A DNA stretch of 64,000 nt, taken from Podocnemis expansa (taxonomy: Eukaryota; Chordata; Testudines; Podocnemididae). This document shows, piece by piece, positions 1 to 11,499 of the stretch; the first letter of the stretch is position 1; each line of letters starts with the position of its first letter. Under the pieces are notes generated by a model. It did not search any database. It was not told the origin of the DNA and saw only the letters and a program-made list of their open reading frames with translations. Made by a program: the position numbers and the translations under genes. The DNA lies in the NCBI GenBank assembly GCA_007922195.1, contig ML681963.1, forward strand, positions 51,406,084 through 51,470,083, written 5' to 3'.

Positions 1-1239
1 ATGACCCCCAGGTCCTTTTCTACACTGCTGCTACTTAGCTGAATGTTCCCCAGCCTGTAGCAGTGCGTGGGGTTTTTCTGTCCCAAGTGCAGGATTTTAC
101 ATTTGTCCTTATTGAACCTCATAAGATTTCTACTGGCCCACTGTTCCAATTTATCTAGGTCTCCCTAAATCCTGTCCTTGCCCTCCAGCGTGTCTACTGG
201 TCCCCCCAGCTTGGTGTCATCCGCAAATTTACTGAAAGTGCAGTCTATTCCATCATCCAGATCATTGATGAAAATGTTGAACAGAACCGGCCCTAGGACC
301 GACCCCTGGGGCACACCACTTGTTACTGGTTGCCAGCTAGACATGGAGCCATTGATTCCTACATGCTGAAACCGTCGATCTAGCCAGTTTTCTAGCCACC
401 TTGTAGTCCACCTACCCAATCCATACTTCCTTAATTTGCCAATGAGAATGCTGTGGGAAACTGTATCAAAAGCCTTGCTAAAATCAAGGTATATCATATC
501 AATGGTTCTTCCTGCATCCAGAAAACCAGTCATTTGATCATAGAAGGAAATGAGATTGGTCAGGCATGATTTACCCTTGGTGAATCCATGCTGACTGTTC
601 CTGATCACTTTATTTTCCTCTAAGTGTTTTAGGATGGATTCTTTGAGAACCTGCTCCATAATTTTTCCAGGGATTGAGGTGAGGCTGACAGGTCTGTAAT
701 TCCCCTGATCCTCCTTTTTCACTTTCTTGAAAATAGGTAGTATATTTGCTTTTTTCCAATCCTTTGGCACCTCCCCCATTCTCCATGAGTTTTGAAAGAT
801 ACTGGCCAGCGGTGCTGCTATCTCATCGGCCAATTCCCTTATCACCCTTGGATGCAGTTCGTCCAGCCCCATGGACTTGTGCACATCCAGCCTCTTTAAG
901 CAGTCCCTAACCTGACCTGTCACGAAAGGGCCTCCCTTCTTCTCTCCAATCTGCCATACCCAATGTAGTGGGCTGTGAGCTGACCCTGCCTGTGAAAACT
1001 GAAGCAAAAAAAGCATTGAGCACTTCAGCTTTTCCCTCATCCTCTGTCACGAGGATGCCTGACTCATTCAGTAAGGGACCTACACCATCCCTGATCCTCT
1101 TCTTGTTATTAACATACTTGTAGAACCCCTTCCTGTTATCATTTACATCCCTCGCTAGCCGCAACTCCGTTTGTCCTTTGGCCTTTCTGATTTTATCCCT
1201 GCAGTCCCTAGCAATATCTTTATAGGCCTCCTTAGTCAT
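1..1239 (-). pseudogene. CR1 reverse transcriptase (broken)
   Basis: This is the reverse transcriptase part of CR1 ORF2, which copies the LINE RNA at the nicked target. The first open stretch (1239 down to 907) carries the linker upstream of the RT domain. The second (1040 down to 165) carries the fingers and palm: [48 protein letters not shown] and the catalytic FADD at 227-216. The two stretches are in different frames, so a frameshift lies around 910-1040. The second ends at an in-frame TAG (167-165), where intact CR1 proteins continue. The same frame stays open with CR1-like sequence (a KCKILHLG motif) to base 1. The stop is therefore a point mutation inside the gene. The family assignment is firm. 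The element cannot make a full protein. Confidence 0.92.
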
Positions 1240-1350
1240 CTGAGTAAGTTTATAGCAGAGTCAGGAGTAGACCCCTGGTCTGCTGACTTCAGTGCTACTG
1301 CCCTATTAGCTAGTATTTTTGATTCGTATTGCCGTCTTGCCTGCAAACCC
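1..1350 (-). mobile_element. CR1 LINE, truncated at both ends
   Basis: This is a CR1-family non-LTR retrotransposon on the minus strand. Its 3' end lies beyond the left edge of the window. The 5' limit is judged from where the similarity to CR1 polymerase stops, between about 1240 and 1350. CR1 copies itself by target-primed reverse transcription and is usually 5'-truncated, which fits here. The endonuclease domain is missing. From about 1355 to 1440 a different old repeat tail follows (tgctaggcactgtacaaa type). Confidence 0.9.
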
Positions 1351-1354
1351 CAGT

Positions 1355-1440
1355 CATGGTCCAGGATCCCACTGTGCTAGGCACTGTACAAATAGAGATC
1401 AGAGAGGTGATCTGTGCCCTAAAGAGTTTAGGTAGGCTGT
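1355..1440. repeat. Ancient interspersed repeat tail (MIR/L3-like)
   Basis: The run tgctaggcactgtacaaa followed by a 'gtgccctaaagagttta' motif is typical of an old amniote repeat tail. Similar tails occur at 20905-20960 and 44490-44560. The family name is from memory and not certain. Confidence 0.4.
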
Positions 1441-1546
1441 GGGGATTTGTGCTTGGTATTAAAGAGAGGAAAAAAAAAGAGAGAAAGAGGTTAAAAACGT
1501 CAAGACGAAATTAGCAAAGGTGTGGGGGGGGGAAGGGTGTGTGAAC

Positions 1547-1830
1547 CAGGAGCGTGGCTGCTCCAGGGAAGGACCTGGGGCACCAGCCCAGGCCCTGCCC
1601 CCTGACTGCAGGCCACGTCCCCGGCTGGGGACGGAGCAGGGAGCAGCAGCCATGGCCGCAGGGCCGCCCAACCTAGAAAGGCGCCAGAAGTGGCTGCCGC
1701 TGCCATGGGCAGCTGGGCCCCGGATCTCCGGCCAGAGACCGGGAGAGGCAGGGGCCCCTCCAGGACCTGGGGCACTAGGGCTGGGATTTGGGGCACAGGC
1801 CCCATGTGCCTGGTGCCAGCGATGCCCCTG
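1547..1830. mobile_element. Non-autonomous hAT element (284 bp), perfect 8-bp TSD
   Basis: The ends are CAGGAGCGTGGCTG and, inverted, CAGGGGCATCGCTGG. It is flanked by identical 8-bp copies of gtgtgaac at 1539-1546 and 1831-1838, as hAT transposases leave. The interior is GC-rich and shares ggcagctgggccccggat with the element at 8182-8515, so the two belong to one family. It has no transposase. Open frames inside it are by-products of the GC content. Confidence 0.88.
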
Positions 1831-1838
1831 GTGTGAAC

Positions 1839-4800
1839 CCCTCTCCGTGCCCTGCCCCATCTACATTTCAGCAGCCAGTTGCACTTTTGTCACTTGTTCT
1901 CTGTCTGCGAGGGCAGTGAGTTTTCTTTTAACGCACCATTGGGAAAGTAAGTCCTTAGATCAGCGCTGGGCTCTGACAACCTGGCGATCAATTGATATTG
2001 TTTAAACCAGTTTAATTACCTAGTCTTAATTGCTTCACCTGGCCCTTGGAATTGATTTTTAAACTTTCAGCTTGGCTTTAAGATAAAAGAAAAAAAGAAA
2101 ACACGGCTGTGTCTATGCCCGTGCTCCTGCAGTGGAGAGCTCAGGGGAGCTCTTTTGGCTTCATTTCAATTAAAATGTCTGGATTGCACAGAAGGGGGGA
2201 TGTTAAAGACTGATCTGGCTTTGCCCAGCCAAGAGCTCTGGAAATCCCCACGCGAGGAGGTGCTTCCTTGCAGAAGGCAGACGGTCGAGCGCTCTTTGGA
2301 AGAGAGTTTGAAAATAAATACACTGAATTGCTGTTATTATTATATCCCTCTCATAGCTAAAGGCACTGGCTGCAATCAATGTCCATGGTAAGAGGCAGTT
2401 CTTGCCCTGCAGAGCTTGCTAGCCAGATAGACAAGGTGGAAAGAAAAGAGTATTATCCCCATGTGTTACGTGAGAAAAGTGAAACACAGAGAGACTAATG
2501 GCATGTCTACGGTGCAGTCAGGCAGACTAGTCTGAGTTAGATTTGGTCTGATAGCTTAGGCACAACGGCATGGCCTAGACTCCTTTGACAATCCCCTTAA
2601 TGCGGCCTATTTGCAGAAATGCGTGCCTGTGCTGATACTGGGTGCTGCTATGTGACAATAGTGACTTTGTTATCTCCTGTACATTTCCAAGAGGCCTGCC
2701 TGCACAGCAGCAGCTGCCCTTTGGTGAGGTGAAGTTGTGGCTTGTGGTGGAGGACACATGCACACTATGCTCTCTAACTAGAGACTTGTCTTTTGTTCTT
2801 TCTTGCTTTGGTGTTTCCCTGATCAGAGGGAAGCTCAGTGTAGCAGGGACCATGCTTTTCTGCGTGTTCTATGAAGCACCGAACATAAATTTCTCAGGGA
2901 CAGATTTGCTGTACCCACTTTACAAAGCCATCTCTTTCTCTCTAGCTCGCCCTTCCATTGTAATGCATTTTGTAAAGGGGTCTGCCCTGTACATCATGAA
3001 GACGTATTGTGCACAAGAGATTCCACTGACTCGGTGGGAATCCCCTCCTGACCCTTGTGGGGAGGAGTCGGCTGAAGAAATGATCCATATGCCCGTGGAA
3101 ATGGACCAAATTCATTCCCTCCACCCTACACTGTGGAAGACAAGCACATCCCAGGCAGGCAGTCCTATGCCCCAAACACCCATCTAGCCCTGTTCTCCGC
3201 GCCTCTCCTGCTCATGTGCAGTGTCTCTTTAACACATACTGCTGTGCCGGCATGGCTAGGAATCATATGTACTCTCTGTGGGGGTTGCCAGTTCATCCAC
3301 AGGGTGTAAACAGGTAGCACAGGGTGCCCTTGGGTGTCTTCAGCACCATGCGGCCCTCGAAGAGACAGTTTACCCTAATTGCAAGTCACCTGATTCTTCA
3401 GGCTTTGCCTCCCTGTTGCTCTGTGTCCCTGCAGGGCTGAGCTGAAGCGAAAGCAGGGAGACAACTCAAAGTCCATTAGCTCTAGCTTCTCCTCCCGGCA
3501 TGGTTGTGATTAATCATTCATCCAGCCCTGGGAGTCCTGGCATTGTTTATAGGGAATAATTACACCTCGTGTTCTCTTTTCCATTTCACTGCAGTGCCGC
3601 AATGTTCCTGGCTCCTTCCCCCAGCCCCCGCGCAACCCTTCATGCCAAAAAAATAAGAAGAAATCACTCCTGAGCAAGCGGCAGGCAAACTTTTGACAGG
3701 CTGATCAATGAGGCCTGCAGCGGAGTTTGTCGAGGAAGCAAGCGTGGCTTAAGTAGAGAGGGAGGTAATTAGAGCAGAAGAACGGGAGAGAGAAGAGCCC
3801 TGGCTAATGGAATGCCAGGCCTGGCGGGTTGCAGTGAGCAGGGCTCAGCCTGCATCCTATGGTGGGAAAAGAGAGATGTGAAGAATCCCTTCCCATCCCC
3901 TGTGGAGAGGATGCTCTGAACTCTCAGGCTTGGCCCTGGTTCTTTCAAGCCGTGAGTTCTGAGATGCCGCCATACATAATTCATTGACCTGTGAACGTGG
4001 GTCTTCTCCTCTACATTTCTTTGGGTGGTGCTGCCTTTCGGTTCTGCTTTGGCATGCTTCTTGTTTTTATCTGTCTGACAACTATATAGAGGGCTGCCCT
4101 TCTGCCCTGGGCTTGGGGCACTGTGCACCACTCCACTGTCCCCAAAGACGGTCTCACAACTTGCACAGACAGCCGTGAGCAAATTGCCTTTGTGTAGTAG
4201 AAGCTGTCAGGGCATAGGTCTGAGATAGTAGCTTCTACACCACATCCCTTCCCTGGAGGGGGTCAAAAGGTGTACGGCCACAGCTGTAGAGCCCCAGTGA
4301 TCCTTGCCTGTTTCATCTGTCAACCACCTGGGCCCATTGGGACCTGGGTCAATTTGCAGCAGCCCTCGGGACATTCTAGCTGACTATTGGGGCGCCCAGC
4401 TGTGGGGTTTTGTGAGTGAATAGAGTGCTGTCTGCCTGAGGCCCTGCCTTGTCTCTCAGTGATGCAAACTTTCCAGCAGCTCCTGGGCTAAACTAATGGC
4501 CCCACTTGAGTGTGAAGACCAGAGGGGCAAGGAATTTGTGACCTGACTTTCTCCCCAGCTGGCAACAGGTCTTTAGATGTCCCTGCCCTCCTGTTCCCAG
4601 CTTTACACTGGGTCTGGAGAGGACCACTCTGTTCTGAGAACCCAAGCCTACCTCAAGCCTTTGCAATGCAAACGCAAGGCTAGTCCAATGCCACTTGGTG
4701 ACTGAGCAGCTTGGCAAGTGGCTCCCTGTGGGCACCTCCTAAATCAGGCTGGTGCCATCTGTCTGTTGATCTTCCACATCCAGAATCAGAGTGCTACAAG

Positions 4801-4990
4801 CTGGCTTAGAAACCTCCGTCCACTTCCGACGCATTGCAGGAAATGTTGGCTTCTCATCCACATTTGCTCTGCCCTGGGCTGAGAAAGGGACTCGCCTGCA
4901 GAGCCTGCGCCATTCAAGTAGCCACCTTTTGGCCTAGAGAATGGGATGGGAATATGATTTATTGCAAAGACACTGCGGTTACCTGCACCC
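1839..4990. other. Mostly unique non-coding DNA
   Basis: I see no supported gene here. There is a weak MIR-like piece on the minus strand (about 2440-2510). A compact AT-rich stretch near 3480-3620 (with gcattgtttatagggaataa) could be a conserved non-coding element. Open frames of up to 181 codons (2642-3187) show no recognisable domain. Confidence 0.6.
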
Positions 4991-4994
4991 CACT

Positions 4995-5215
4995 TTTACC
5001 CAAATCTGTAGGGCTCAAGGCATAACCCTGTTAGGTCACCCTTCTACCCTTTCCCAATCCATGGGACTCCAGGGGAAAGACACCTATCCCTTATCCAATT
5101 CACAGCTTAGGGCTCAGAGTCACCCATTCCCAGACAGTAGGGCTCCAGGTGTAACCTGGTTAACAGAAATACCAACCCATTCCCACCGTGCAGGGCTCCC
5201 GGTGTAATTCTCTGC
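4995..5215. repeat. Degenerate ~50-bp tandem repeat
   Basis: A phrase like 'gtagggctccaggtgtaa' recurs about every 45-55 bp, near 5008, 5067, 5106, 5139 and 5190. The units have diverged strongly. It abuts the LTR-like sequence that starts at 5257 and may belong to it. Confidence 0.5.
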
Positions 5216-5256
5216 AGGTTTGCGGGATCTTTTACCAGGAAGGAGTCTAACACAGT

Positions 5257-6070
5257 GTAACCCTTCTGCCAGGGCAGGCTGGCAGAACAAGAGCTGGGTT
5301 CTATAACTAGGGGGTTCCCAATAATGTAGCACCACCAACCGGCTCGAGCCCCCACCCAGATTTCTGGGAATCCTGCACTGTTTCCCTGGCACCCCAAAAG
5401 GGTAAGTCTTCCTCACTCGCAAGCATGAGACTGAGTGTAGTAAACAGAACTTTTAATAGTAGTAAAACACAGTGTAAAAGGCCAAATAACAGAAATCAGA
5501 GCTGATCTAGCTAATCAGTACAGAGTAAAGTTCCCAACAACCCACACCGCATAACAGAACATGCAAGACTTAATGCAAAACCAGCACTGATCTGGGAAAT
5601 CAGTGCTAGTAGGCTCCCAACCAACCCTAGCATTCGTAGGGAGTGTCTTTCACTCTAGCTGTCCGCTGATGCCACCTGCTGGCCACTCACTCCATCCAAT
5701 AGCACCATCCCTTGGCTCTGCCTGTTGTCCGCCGGCGCTGCCCAGCGGTCGCTAACGCTGCCAAGCTTGCCGCTGGCCACTCTGACCATCTGCCAGCTCC
5801 ACCCACCGGTCGCACATACTGCCCAGCTCGCCACTGGCCACTCTCACCATCCACCAGCTCTGCCTGACGTCAGTGAGCTCCACCCACTGGTCACTTGCAC
5901 CGCCAAGCTCACTGCTGTCTGCTGTCTACCAGCTCCACCCATCAGTCACTTGCACCACCCAGCTCACCATCCACTGACTCCACCTCAGTGATCTCAGCTT
6001 AGAGAGACAGGATTTTCCCTCTAGTGATTTATTTCAGAGAGTTTGCTTGTCTCCTAGTGATTCCAGCTCT
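5257..6070 (-). mobile_element. Probable ERV LTR fragment (minus strand)
   Basis: Read on the minus strand, this ends in gcagaagggttaca, which matches the TG...CA rule for a long terminal repeat (the plus strand starts TGTAACCC at 5257). An ATTAAA-type polyadenylation signal lies near 5450 on the minus strand. The wording resembles a turtle endogenous retrovirus LTR I remember, but I could not find a matching second end or a target duplication. No retroviral gene is visible. Confidence 0.45.
5660..5990. repeat. Degenerate tandem repeat, ~70-80-bp unit
   Basis: Variants of 'ccagctccacccaccggtc' and 'gccactggccactctcacc' recur about every 70-80 bp, roughly four times. The pyrimidine-rich units create open frames on the plus strand without a recognisable protein. 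Confidence 0.55.
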
Positions 6071-6399
6071 TAAATAGCTGTAAATAGCTACCTCTCTCTA
6101 AATGACAGAGGCCTCAGAAAAAGCCTATTCATTGCCATCATTAGATAGGAGAAGCAATAGAATAGGCCAAATAGTCTCAAACACCTACCATTGTCTTTTT
6201 TTTCCAACTTCCTTCCATGCAGTCGCCTTTCCTACAAGCCTCTTCTTAACTAAAGGTAGTTTTTACTCTTTAACTAACCCAGACACATTTGGAACAGAGA
6301 GAGAGTAGCAATTCACAAAAAAACAATATTTTATATTTCCCTTCAGTAGAATTACAGATATTGACAGATTTGTGATCAGATTAACCCCAAATACCATTA

Positions 6400-7310
6400 C
6401 CCAGTATGCGCTGCACCCAGTATGCGAATACCTAATTGTGCTCTTTGTGTTCATGCTAATACAGGCCCCATGCAGATTAGTTGTTCCCCTTCAGAAGCTG
6501 TTAAGCACAGCTTTGAAGCCTGCCTTACAACAGTAATGTCCGTATTCTCTATTTATTACCAGTTATCAAAACAGAATACACATGCTAAGAATACAATGCT
6601 CATCACTCCCAATAAGGCAGACAAACTTTTTCATGGTGGTCAGTCAGGGTTAGATCATTTGGGGACTCCAGTTTCTGCACAGTATGGTTGGCAGGGGGTT
6701 GACAACTGGCAGCTCTGATTTGGGTCTGTCTCCTGGAGTTAGGTTCCAAAGAAATCCTTTTGGACCCCAGTTTTTATAGTTAAAATGTGGGTCGTGCTTA
6801 GCTGTACCTTAACCAATCATTTTAGCTTAAAATATGACAAACACCAATCACAGCACACTATGCAACAACAGACAGAAGCAATTAATGAGACAGAAATTAT
6901 TTAGATACACAATAGAAAAGTGAGGACCATAAAGAAAAAACAGTGAGAAGTGTAGATTTTAGGACCACAACTGTTGATAAGCTATGCCTGTCCAGACAGA
7001 AAGTTGTCAAGCAAAGTTTTCTATAAGCATCTAAAAAATAGTTTCTTTATTTGGTGGTGGTGAGAACCATTAGGATAGCATCATCTTCTCAACAGCCTGA
7101 TATTACATTGTTTTGAAGTGGTTTCACAAATGTGAAGATGTGACTACAGGCTTTGTAGCTCATGGCTGCCATCTCATATGGCTGCTACTGCTTAGCCTAA
7201 GAACAAGGCCTAAATTTAGCCCAAAAAACAAGGCCTCAGAGCTTACACTACTGTCAGGTAGGCAGACCTGCGACAAGCTGTCTGCTGTAGCTGATTAAAG
7301 CTGTTACCTG
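6400..7310 (-). mobile_element. Probable ERV LTR, minus strand, with promoter and polyA signals
   Basis: On the minus strand there is a TATA box (TATAAAAA; plus-strand tttttata at 6771-6778). About 220 bp further on is an AATAAA signal (plus-strand tttatt at 6552-6557). This spacing and order fit the U3-R boundary and polyA site of an LTR. The surrounding wording resembles a turtle ERV LTR known to me. Exact ends and a target duplication were not found, so it could be truncated or joined to the fragment at 5257-6070. Confidence 0.5.
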
Positions 7311-7774
7311 CTGATCTCTAGAGACTTGGGCTGGGAGCAGAGATGAGGAAGGAAAGAGGGAGTTCTGCATGGATAATTCCAACCCCAGACCTGTCTTGCT
7401 ACCAGTCTGCTTTAAAACACTGATCAGATCCCAGGCTGCAGGGCTCTCTTGGGTGAGAGCTGTGCCAGAGGATCAAACTCCAGTCCTGGGAGAGTATCAG
7501 AACTGGCTCTGTGGCCATTCTGAGGGATGCTCTATTATTCCAGGCAGGTGGAGCTTGATACACCTGAATAGAAGCAGTCCAGTTACTTGGCACCATACTG
7601 CTGGTTGAAAGTTCAGGGCCCAATCCTTTGCTTTCTTACAGGCTGTGGGCAGCTGTGCTGAGCACAGCTGAATTCACTTCTGTGCACCAGGGTGAGGGTA
7701 CTCTAGTTTGATTCCAGAAGCAATGCTCAGAGGAAGTGTAACCCATATGCCTTATTGAGAGTATCTTTTTAAGG

Positions 7775-7960
7775 CAGTGGTTTTCAAAATTTTTGCGCCA
7801 GGACCCAGTTGAAAAAAATGATTTATGCTTGTGACCCAACAATTATATCTTTCAGCAATTAATTCTAGTCTTTTGGTGGGGGCAGCAGAGGTTTCCGTGA
7901 CCCAGTGCCTGAGGGTCTGTGACCCACTACTGGGTCCTGATCCTAAGTTTGAAACCACTG
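7775..7960. mobile_element. hAT MITE, 186-bp family (copy 1)
   Basis: The ends are CAGTGGTTTTCAAA and TTTGAAACCACTG. It is exactly the length of the copies at 46912 and 51027. The flanking octamers (ttttaagg and ctctaatg) agree at only 5 of 8 positions, so the duplication has decayed. It lies inside the solo LTR at 7737-9120. Confidence 0.8.
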
Positions 7961-8181
7961 CTCTAATGGATCTCTTGGGATGGGTTACTGTTGTTGGGCT
8001 GATTTAGCTGCCCAGAGTCAGAAGTTTCTGCAGATTATGTGTGGTTGTTGCATTAAGCATGCTCCACAAGTTTTTCTGCTGCTGTGGTCAGATGCCACAG
8101 GAGCAGCAGCCAGGAGAGTTGCATGAGAAGAGCCCGTGTGCTCAGTGCGTGACTGAGAGAAGCTGAGCCAGGAGTGAACAG

Positions 8182-8515
8182 CAGGGGTGTCGCTGGCTGG
8201 GGGAGGGACCCGGGGCCCAGGCCCAGGCCCCGCCCCTGGCCCACAGGCCCCACCCCCAGCATAAGGCCCCACCCCCTGGCCGGGGACAGAGCCAGCGCCG
8301 CCGTGCTGCCATGGCCGGCCAGGCCTCGCATCCCCGGGGGGGATGGGGCTGCTGCGGCCACCGGCAGCTGGGCCCCGGATCCCAGGCCGGGGCCGGGGCC
8401 GGCACGGCCACCGGTGGCTGGGCCCTGGATCTCCGGCCCGATTGGGAGATCCAGGGCACTGGCGCTGGGGTTCGGGGCACGTGCCCCAGCGTGCCCAGCG
8501 CCAGCGATGCCCCTG
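8182..8515. mobile_element. hAT element (334 bp) nested in the solo LTR
   Basis: The ends are CAGGGGTGTCGCTGG and, inverted, CAGGGGCATCGCTGG. The flanks are gtgaacag (8174-8181) and gtggacag (8516-8523), 7 of 8 identical. The related LTR at 50247-51020 reads straight through this site, which confirms the insertion. The interior is GC-rich and related to 1547-1830. Confidence 0.88.
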
Positions 8516-9179
8516 GTGGACAGCAAGATGTTTTCTCCCTACTCTAAAGCCTTTTGCAGCAAGAGTTTCTTTACATGTATGTGTGATGCAGTGCTGGTTA
8601 ACCAGTGACTGGATGCTGGTTCCACCAGAGGAAGAGTTATCTACTTGGATTTCTGCTGAAGATTCCTGCAGCCTTTGGACTTGGCAAACAGAGACTATAG
8701 CTGAGGTTCAGGTGAACTCCCCCTACACTTTGGGAACTCTCAGGTTCTATCTTACAGTGTTTCTGTAGGGATTGTTCTGTTCAACTTCATTTTGTTTTTC
8801 TTGCTTACGTTATGGAGCAGAAAGCTGTGAAGTGATGAATGTGGATTTACCAAATAGCCACAACATGTTATAAATATATAGTAGTTATTATGTTTTCTAA
8901 TTATACGATTTATTAAGTTAGTCATTAATAAAGTTCACTATTACTTTTGTTCTTAGTAGCATGTGAATGTGGGGTGAGTAACTCTGAGCAGTCTTTGGTG
9001 TGAGTCCTTTAAAGACTGACTTCTGGGTCTCCAGCTGCTTCTCACTTGGGGTTGGGGCTTATCTATTTTAGGTACTAGAGAAGGGCAATTAAGTGAATTC
9101 TAGCCCACCTGAAGATTACAGAAGCACTACTCACAGTGAGTAGGAATGGCAGAATTGTTACGGCAGCTGCACCGAGATG

Positions 9180-9265
9180 CTTAAATTGGCAAAGTGGATG
9201 CAGGCTGAGGGGACCATGACTTGCTCAGTGTCACACAGTAGGCCAGGAAAGTTGTATGACCTTTG
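9180..9265 (-). repeat. MIR-like SINE fragment
   Basis: 'cttgctcagtgtcacacag' is the reverse complement of the MIR core (ctgtgtgaccttgggcaag type). Only the core remains. Confidence 0.5.
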
Positions 9266-10108
9266 TTATTCTTCTGGCCTTGGAATCTATGGCTAGCCCC
9301 TGGGTATCTTGACTCCCTGTTCACTGCCCTCAGCACTGAATGACAGTGCCTCCTCATTAGGTTGCCTGTGGACTATTTGGTGGTTGGGTCAGGGCCTGGG
9401 TCCCCCAGTGTGTTCAGCATCTGACTGGAGTCCCTAGAAGCTATCATAATATCCACCCACAATAATAGTCATGAGAGGAAGAGAGAGACACTGGAAATGA
9501 TCCCAGGTGGCAGAGAATCAGTCCAACCCTTGGTGGAGGAGTGAGATTTAGATAAAGTCTCTCAGCCGCTGGCTGAAATGTCATTTTAAAAAATTCATAG
9601 TCCTTAAAAATGCAAATCAAATGGGAGGCTGAATGTCTGTAATTGCAAAATTCCTAGACTCAATCAGCCAGAGCTAAACAGTTGTTTGGGAACAATTTGA
9701 AAGCAGACAGACTAAAAACAATGGTTAGATTCTTCTCTCATGAACATGAGCCTGAATCTGGAATTGTCCCCTTTGTATCCAATGTGGCTGCTGTGGATGT
9801 GCAGCAGCCCAAACTGCACCAGAATCAGGCCTGGTGGTAGATTTTTAAAATGTAAAGCAGGCAGGAAGCCTCATCTTTGCAAACAAGGCATGCCTGTCTT
9901 TAGTCTGCTTGAGCCTCCACATTGTGCTGTAAACCTGAGTTACTCTTGGAGGGGTCTCACAGCCGTATTGCACTACATAGCTCAGCTGATGGGTCAGCCA
10001 CTTGAACTGCACCCAAAGTACAGAATGCTGGGCCTTGGGCCTGAGTCCCAGTGGGATTTGGGCTCTGACCCTCCTCCCAAGCAGGGTCCTAGGATCTGGG
10101 TCCTGAGT

Positions 10109-10330
10109 GATGTCTACACTGCATTTTAAAACCCTGAGACTGTGAATCTTGGAGCCTGGCTCTACAGATGTGGGCTGAAAACCCAGCAGTATTGGTGTTG
10201 AGCTTTGGGCTGAGCTTGGCCTCAGCGTTTTTGGTGCCATAATATGAACCCTGTGAGCCTAAGTCTGTAGAGTCAAGCTCTGAGACTTGTTGCTGCAGAC
10301 TGAGCACTTGGTCTAGACGTGCCCTCTGTG
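10109..10330. repeat. Old MITE-like repeat (tgtctacactgca ends)
   Basis: It starts with gatgtctacactgcatttt and ends near ggtctagacgtgcc, roughly inverted. A related copy lies at 47130-47360. It is an old DNA-transposon family whose superfamily I cannot fix. Confidence 0.4.
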
Positions 10331-11499
10331 TCCTGGGTTCCAGAACAAGTGAAGTAAAGACTTTTGCACTAAATCCACCTTGTGGTTGACACAAGATCAG
10401 CTCTTGGGAGCAGATGTCCAATCCTCTGTAAACCTCAGTGCCTGTCTTCAATAAAACCACTGTCTGTTTCCTTTAACACTCTTTTGAAGAAGATCTGGGA
10501 GCCTGGGGTGTTGGCGAAGACCATCAGCTGTGTATCAAGTATCCATTCTTCCTGTTATGCAGGCGGCTAGCTGCATAGCACCATGCTGTTATTTTACATT
10601 TAAAGCTGCATTAAAAAAGGAGAAGCTTTTGTCCTAGACTCAACCTTCCTTTTGGTTTCCTAATGAGCGCCCTTTTGGCTCCTTCCAGGAGGCAGTGCTG
10701 AGGAAGAGCCTGGTTAATTAAAATCCAGAAGGCATCCATGCATTGTGTGACAGGGGTAGCAGCCACTCGCACTTGGCCTGTGCATCAGCCCATTACCAGG
10801 CAGAGTCTAATTTGCAATCAGAGTGTGTTGCTGTCCGGTGAAACCTCCACTCTCCCTCAGCTCTGCTCAGCATGCTGGCTGCATCATATGGAGATGTGAG
10901 GAAGGGCTTCTCTTGTGGCAGAAAGGCAGGGCAAGCATCCTATTAGTGGCCAAAGGGCATAGTGGGCAAGGAGAGGATGGACTGAGGAACCTGCAGGAGA
11001 AGAGAAGAGACTGAAAGCAACCTACTGAGAGAGAGATCTGCATGCTTGGCTGAAACATTGCATTCCCCCTTCTGTAGTGGTGGGTTCACTGAAGGACAAC
11101 AGACTACTACTGCTACCAGTTAACACAGTTGTTCCTTTAGCTCATGGGTGTCCAGTCTTTTTGGGTGAGGGGCCGCATTGCAAATCTTTTCTCACTTGGA
11201 GGTCTGGTGAGCAAATTTTAGATAGAGAAGGATAGTGGAAATTGATCTTACTATTAGTAAAATTTAAATAGTCAAAAAATAAACACTGGTTTACAAACTC
11301 AATTGGGTTCTGTAAAAGCAGAAACTTGCATTTCATACCTAAACACAATTCTCCAATAATTTCCATCCTTCCTAGAGCAGCCTTTATATAACCGTCACTT
11401 TCACAACTGCATACAACAATTAAATCACTTGTTAAGTAAACCATATGTTGTGAAAACTTGAGAAAGGATTACCTTTATTTTTCTTTTCAGGGTGTGTCA

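Larger units (their letters stand above)
7737..9120 (+). mobile_element. Solo LTR with 4-bp TSD, carrying two nested hAT elements
   Basis: It begins TGTAACCC and ends GATTACA, and is flanked by gaag at 7733-7736 and 9121-9124. It is homologous over its length to the inverted copy at 50247-51020. Shared pieces include gcatgctccacaagttttt, gatgttttctccc and aactctgagcagtctt. An AATAAAG signal lies near 8928. Removing the two hAT insertions (7775-7960 and 8182-8515, with one duplication each) leaves about 848 bp, close to the 774 bp of the other copy. The 4-bp duplication suggests an ERV1-type retrovirus. No internal retroviral genes are attached. Confidence 0.82.
9121..11134. other. Non-coding DNA with old repeat pieces
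   Basis: No supported gene. A MIR-like piece on the minus strand lies at about 9180-9265 (cagtgtcacacagtaggcc). A MITE-like repeat lies at 10109-10330. The rest looks unique. Open frames at 9740-10460 overlap on both strands and have no domains. Confidence 0.5.

Noticed and set aside
2642..3187. 181-codon frame on the plus strand
   Set aside because: No domain, and another long frame overlaps it on the opposite strand; the length is within chance for 64 kb.
8053..8768. Several overlapping GC-rich frames of 78-157 codons
   Set aside because: They run through the boundaries of the hAT element nested in the LTR, so they are chance frames.
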